Source: Mucilaginibacter dorajii (GTDB lineage: Bacteria; Bacteroidota; Bacteroidia; Sphingobacteriales; Sphingobacteriaceae). From it: 64,000 bases of DNA. The position numbers and the translations under genes were made by a program. Where the stretch lies: positions 1 through 64,000 of the forward strand of contig NZ_JANTYS010000019.1 in assembly GCF_024808255.1 (NCBI RefSeq). The letters run 5' to 3'. Shown here piece by piece: positions 60,499 through 64,000 of this stretch; position 1 is the stretch's first letter; each line of letters opens with the position of its first letter. The notes below the pieces were generated by a model that had not been told where the DNA came from, searched no databases, and worked only from the letters and a program-made list of their open reading frames with translations.

Positions 60499-62040
60499 AT
60501 GAGCTTGGATATTTCGGCTATTCTAAAACGTTTACATATAAACGATGTAAATGACGCTTTTAGTACAGGCGGCACCTGGGGCAGCAGCACGGGCGCTACA
60601 GTAAAAGACATCATATCGCCGGTTGACGGCAAAAAAATAGCATCGGTAAGGTTTGCCATCGAAGCCGATTATAACCAGGTAGTTACCACGGCGGCTACAG
60701 CATTTAAAACCTGGCGACAAACACCCGCCCCCAAACGCGGTGAAATAGTAAGGCAAATTGGCGATGCATTGCGCACCTATAAGCAGGACCTGGGCACCCT
60801 GGTATCCTACGAAATGGGCAAAAGCCTGCAAGAGGGCCTGGGCGAAGTTCAGGAAATGATTGATATTGCCGATTTTGCCGTTGGCCTAAGCAGGCAGCTG
60901 TATGGCTTAACCATGCATAGCGAACGCCCTAATCACCGCATGTATGAGCAATACCATCCACTGGGTATTGTGGGAATCATTTCGGCATTTAACTTTCCCG
61001 TTGCGGTTTGGAGCTGGAATTCTTTATTAGCCATGGTTTGCGGCGATGTAAGCATCTGGAAACCCTCAGAAAAAACACCATTAACTGCGATAGCCTGCCT
61101 GCACATTGCGCAGGAGGTTTTGGCAAAAAACAATATTGAAGAAGGCGTATTAAGCCTGGTAATTGGCGACCGTAACATTGGCGAGCTAATGGCTAATGAT
61201 ACCCGCATCCCGCTGATATCGGCAACCGGTTCAACCCGCATGGGTAAAGCGGTAAGCGCCGCGGTTGGCGCGAGGTTGGGTAATAGCTTGTTAGAGCTTG
61301 GCGGTAACAATGCCATCATCATCAGCGAAAATGCCGATTTGGATATGTCCCTCATCGGCGCTGTATTTGGCGCAGTGGGCACTGCCGGGCAACGCTGTAC
61401 CAGCACCCGCCGGTTAATCATCCATGAAAGTGTTTACGATACTTTTAAACAAAAACTGGTAAATGCTTACGCGCAGATCCGCATTGGTAACCCGCTGGAC
61501 GAGCATAACCATATGGGCCCGCTGATTGACCAGGACGCGGTAGCGCTTTATTTAAATTCGATTGAGAAATGTAAAGCCGAGGGTGGCAAGTTCGCGGTTG
61601 AAGGCGGCAAGCTTGAGGGCGATGCCTATTCATCTGGCTGTTATGTGAAGCCATGTATCGCCGAAGTAGAAAATCATTTCCAGATAGTGCAGCATGAAAC
61701 CTTCGCGCCTATCTTGTACCTCATTAAATATTCAACCATTGAAGAGGCTATCGACCTGCAAAATGGTGTACCACAAGGCTTATCATCGGCCATCATGACT
61801 AATAATTTACGTGAGGCAGAACAATTCCTATCCTACGCGGGTTCTGACTGTGGAATTGCCAACGTAAACATTGGTACATCGGGCGCGGAAATAGGCGGCG
61901 CGTTTGGCGGCGAAAAAGAAACCGGCGGCGGTCGCGAATCTGGCTCTGATGCATGGAAAGTTTATATGAGACGGCAAACCAATACTATTAACTATTCAAA
62001 AACGTTGCCTTTAGCCCAGGGGATCAAATTCGACCTCTAA
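60499..62040 (+). CDS. ALDH7-type aldehyde dehydrogenase (aminoadipate semialdehyde)
   Basis: A 513-residue NAD(P)-dependent aldehyde dehydrogenase. The catalytic Cys is in 'GTAGQRCTSTRRLI' near residue 299 and the general base Glu in 'LLELGGNNAIII'; the cofactor loop is 'ATGSTRMGK'. The sequence around 'FNFPVAVWSWNSLLAMVCGD' and the asparagine pair in 'GGNNAI' point to the ALDH7/antiquitin branch, which oxidises 2-aminoadipate 6-semialdehyde in lysine breakdown. The ATG at 60499 is chosen because it fits the family length; the frame upstream is unrelated and contains the promoter. Confidence 0.92.
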   Translation: MSLDISAILKRLHINDVNDAFSTGGTWGSSTGATVKDIISPVDGKKIASVRFAIEADYNQVVTTAATAFKTWRQTPAPKRGEIVRQIGDALRTYKQDLGTLVSYEMGKSLQEGLGEVQEMIDIADFAVGLSRQLYGLTMHSERPNHRMYEQYHPLGIVGIISAFNFPVAVWSWNSLLAMVCGDVSIWKPSEKTPLTAIACLHIAQEVLAKNNIEEGVLSLVIGDRNIGELMANDTRIPLISATGSTRMGKAVSAAVGARLGNSLLELGGNNAIIISENADLDMSLIGAVFGAVGTAGQRCTSTRRLIIHESVYDTFKQKLVNAYAQIRIGNPLDEHNHMGPLIDQDAVALYLNSIEKCKAEGGKFAVEGGKLEGDAYSSGCYVKPCIAEVENHFQIVQHETFAPILYLIKYSTIEEAIDLQNGVPQGLSSAIMTNNLREAEQFLSYAGSDCGIANVNIGTSGAEIGGAFGGEKETGGGRESGSDAWKVYMRRQTNTINYSKTLPLAQGIKFDL

Positions 62041-62064
62041 TTTTTTTATTACTAATAACTGTAC

Positions 62065-63723
62065 ATGTTCAATTTTCGTCCTTTAATATCTACCGTTCTT
62101 TTTGCTTCATTTAGTGTTAGCTTTTCTGTATTTGCGCAAACCAATCCGCAGCCCGATGCTGTGGCCAAACCCGATGCCGAGCCGCCAAGGCACTGGCAAT
62201 TAATGGATTTGAAGGAAACCGGCTTTTTTGGTATCAGCGCTAAACAAGCCTATCTGTTTGTAAAAGGTAAACAAAGCAAAACCGTGGTAGTTGCCACCCT
62301 TGATAGCGGGGTTGATACCCTGCAAAAGGACTTGAAAAGCATTTTGTGGGTAAACACTAAAGAGATCCCCGGTAACGGCATTGACGACGATCATAACGGA
62401 TATATTGACGATATCCATGGCTGGAACTTTTTAGGCGGTGCGGGTGGTAAAGCCGATTTTAACGAAACCACCGAAGAGGTACGCGAATACAATAAGTTAA
62501 AGGATAAATACGCCACGCTTACCGAGGCTACCGCACCTGATAAAAAAGCGTTTGCCTACTGGCAGCGGGTTAAAACCGTTTATGATACTACCATAAACAA
62601 AGCCCGCACCGAAACCGAGCAGCTACAGCCTATTATGAACGCGCTGATGGCTACCAGCGGCTACATTAAAAAAGCCCTTAAGCTTGATGCCGGCGGTACT
62701 TTTAAAGAGACGGACCTGGTAAAGATCACCACCACTAACGATACCTTAAGCCAGAGCAAGTATGTATGGGCAACTATATTTTCGCAGGAGGGAGGCAACA
62801 AAACCAACGCCGCCATTATTAAAGACCTGAGCGAATACCTGGAAAAACTGAATAACGACCTATCGCCCGACCTGGAATCCCGCAAGCGCATTGTTGGCGA
62901 TAACGTAGATAGCATGGATCATAAACCATACGGCAACAACCTGTTAAAATATGCCGACGCATCGCACGGTACAGGCGTAGCCGGGCTGATAGGAGCCATC
63001 CGCGGCAATAACTATGGCATCAATGGTGTGGCCGATAATGTACGCATCATGGCGGTTAAAACCGTACCCAATGGCGATGAGTATGATAAGGATGTAGCCA
63101 ATGCCATCCATTACGCGGTTGATAACGGAGCAAAGATCATCAACATGAGCTTCGGCAAAAAGATATCTCCTCATAAAGAATGGGTGGATGAAGCTTTTAA
63201 ATACGCCGCGGCTAAAGATGTACTTTTAGTATTGGCAGCAGGTAATGACAATGCCGATATGGATAAAGACCCGGATTACCCGAATGATACTTTTCTTGAT
63301 GGCTCATCAACCGATGCGGATAACCTAATCAACGTAGGTGCGTCGGGCGCCAAATTAGGCGATCACCTGGCCGGCGATTTTAGCAACTATGGCAAAAAAA
63401 ATGTAGATGTTTTTGCACCAGGCGTAAAAGTAACTACCATTGACGCCGATGCTGAATTTAATACCGAAGATGGTACCAGCTTTTCATCGCCCATAACAGC
63501 GGGCATCGCGGCCCTTATCCTGGAATATTATCCAACCCTGAGCGCCAAACAGTTAAAAGAAGCCATTCTGCAATCGGCCACGCCTTTAACCGGCACCATG
63601 GTATATAAACCCGGCAGCAAAACCGAAAAGGTTGACTTTACCACCCTGAGTAAAACCGGCGGTATTGTAAATGCCTACAAGGCATTACAAATAGCATCAA
63701 AAATGACAGGAGAGCGGAAGTAG
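62065..63723 (+). CDS. S8 family serine protease (subtilase), secreted
   Basis: A 552-residue subtilisin-like protease with a signal peptide ending near 'SVFAQ'. The triad is Asp in 'VATLDSGVDTLQ', His in 'DASHGTGVAGLIGA' and Ser in 'EDGTSFSSPITAG'. A long helical insert (about 135-290) separates the Asp from the His, a feature of many Bacteroidota subtilases. 'ASDTFLDG...NVGASG' follows the family. It lies 24 bp after the dehydrogenase gene and may share its transcript, although no functional link is apparent. Confidence 0.93.
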   Translation: MFNFRPLISTVLFASFSVSFSVFAQTNPQPDAVAKPDAEPPRHWQLMDLKETGFFGISAKQAYLFVKGKQSKTVVVATLDSGVDTLQKDLKSILWVNTKEIPGNGIDDDHNGYIDDIHGWNFLGGAGGKADFNETTEEVREYNKLKDKYATLTEATAPDKKAFAYWQRVKTVYDTTINKARTETEQLQPIMNALMATSGYIKKALKLDAGGTFKETDLVKITTTNDTLSQSKYVWATIFSQEGGNKTNAAIIKDLSEYLEKLNNDLSPDLESRKRIVGDNVDSMDHKPYGNNLLKYADASHGTGVAGLIGAIRGNNYGINGVADNVRIMAVKTVPNGDEYDKDVANAIHYAVDNGAKIINMSFGKKISPHKEWVDEAFKYAAAKDVLLVLAAGNDNADMDKDPDYPNDTFLDGSSTDADNLINVGASGAKLGDHLAGDFSNYGKKNVDVFAPGVKVTTIDADAEFNTEDGTSFSSPITAGIAALILEYYPTLSAKQLKEAILQSATPLTGTMVYKPGSKTEKVDFTTLSKTGGIVNAYKALQIASKMTGERK

Positions 63724-63823
63724 GCCTTTATTGGACTTTGGGATTGGCAGACTTTGAGACTGTTGGACTTTGGAACAAAGGATTTATAGATCAAGGATAA
63801 AAGATTAGATCAAATGGCTGCCT

Positions 63824-64000
63824 TTAATTGGCGGCCTTTTCTTTTAGTTTACTTTCGATCAACTCTAACTGGTACGTGTGTCGCTGCGTGTGGTATACCG
63901 CCACGCTAATCCATTCCAGGCGGGAAAGTTTCCCTATGCCATTAAACTCGGCGGCGGTGCAGGTATCGGTAAGATCTAATTGCGTTAAAACCTGCGCTAC
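63824..64000 (-). CDS. DinB-family protein, 3' part only
   Basis: The last 59 codons of a minus-strand gene that continues past the window. The visible C-terminus includes 'AAEFNGIGKLSRLEWISVAV' and 'YHTQRHTYQLELIE', typical of the DinB/YfiT-like four-helix fold with a metal-binding His in the 'YHTQRH' motif. These proteins are often metal-dependent transferases or stress-induced and act in the cytoplasm. It converges with the subtilase gene, with 100 bp between the two stops. Confidence 0.75.
   Translation of the reverse strand, partial: VAQVLTQLDLTDTCTAAEFNGIGKLSRLEWISVAVYHTQRHTYQLELIESKLKEKAAN

Overview
The window looks like a chromosomal segment of a Bacteroidota bacterium, most likely a Sphingobacteriaceae member close to Mucilaginibacter or Pedobacter. 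The evidence is a flexirubin/aryl-polyene pigment cluster with a tyrosine ammonia-lyase, the trifunctional MMPL-acyltransferase-methyltransferase exporter, a eukaryote-like IleRS, a DUF3127 protein, M56/TonB fusion signalling, and the near absence of Shine-Dalgarno sites. There are no rRNA or tRNA genes, CRISPR arrays or prophages that I can see. Assignment is from recognised protein families and motifs read by eye, with no database search.

Layout. 1-2078: recO and dgkA on the minus strand in repeat-rich DNA. 2079-6714: a two-module RND/MMPL exporter, an unknown acidic protein bracketed by two copies of a ~140-bp palindromic repeat, an SDR protein that lost its catalytic Tyr/Lys, and a small membrane protein. 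6798-11192: a tight plus-strand operon of ileS, a DksA/TraR-like gene and lspA, closed by a perfect 24-bp hairpin.

11471-40746 is one ~29-kb aryl-polyene/flexirubin-type pigment cluster. Minus strand: C45 acyltransferase/peptidase, CrtI-like oxidoreductase, MMPL-PlsC-methyltransferase fusion, and GT2-DUF2062. Plus strand: tyrosine ammonia-lyase, ketoreductase, ketosynthase, ACP, dehydratase, thioesterase, halogenase-like flavoprotein, ACP; then LolA-like protein, lipoprotein, second dehydratase and antiporter. Minus strand again: acyl-CoA ligase-like enzyme and AcpS. A PIN-domain toxin-antitoxin pair follows. The last plus-strand block holds a third ACP, LpxL-like acyltransferase, ketosynthase, partial KS-like protein, ketosynthase, chain-length-factor-like KS without its Cys, and polysaccharide deacetylase. 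Inferred logic: TAL makes 4-coumarate, the ligase and ACPs load it, the KS/CLF, KR and DH enzymes extend it to a polyene, flavoenzymes and the methyltransferase tailor the aryl head, and the acyltransferases, LolA-like protein and MMPL protein attach it and move it to the outer membrane. No DarA/DarB-type dialkylresorcinol genes are present, so the resorcinol half of a true flexirubin would have to come from elsewhere.

40750-64000 is mostly ordinary chromosome: two beta-lactamase-fold hydrolases, cysM, a THUMP-domain RNA methyltransferase, a DUF3127 protein, a histidine kinase/response regulator pair, an M28 peptidase, a complete IS1182-family insertion sequence, a beta-CASP metallo-hydrolase, a BlaI/M56 pair in which the M56 protein carries two TonB C-terminal domains and a receptor-plug-like tail, a KilA-N protein, a TPR protein, an ALDH7-type dehydrogenase, a subtilase and the 3' end of a DinB-like gene. 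A decayed small gene lies at 50060-50288. Intergenic space is unusually rich in palindromic and dispersed repeats; at least six families recur within these 64 kb or form long hairpins.
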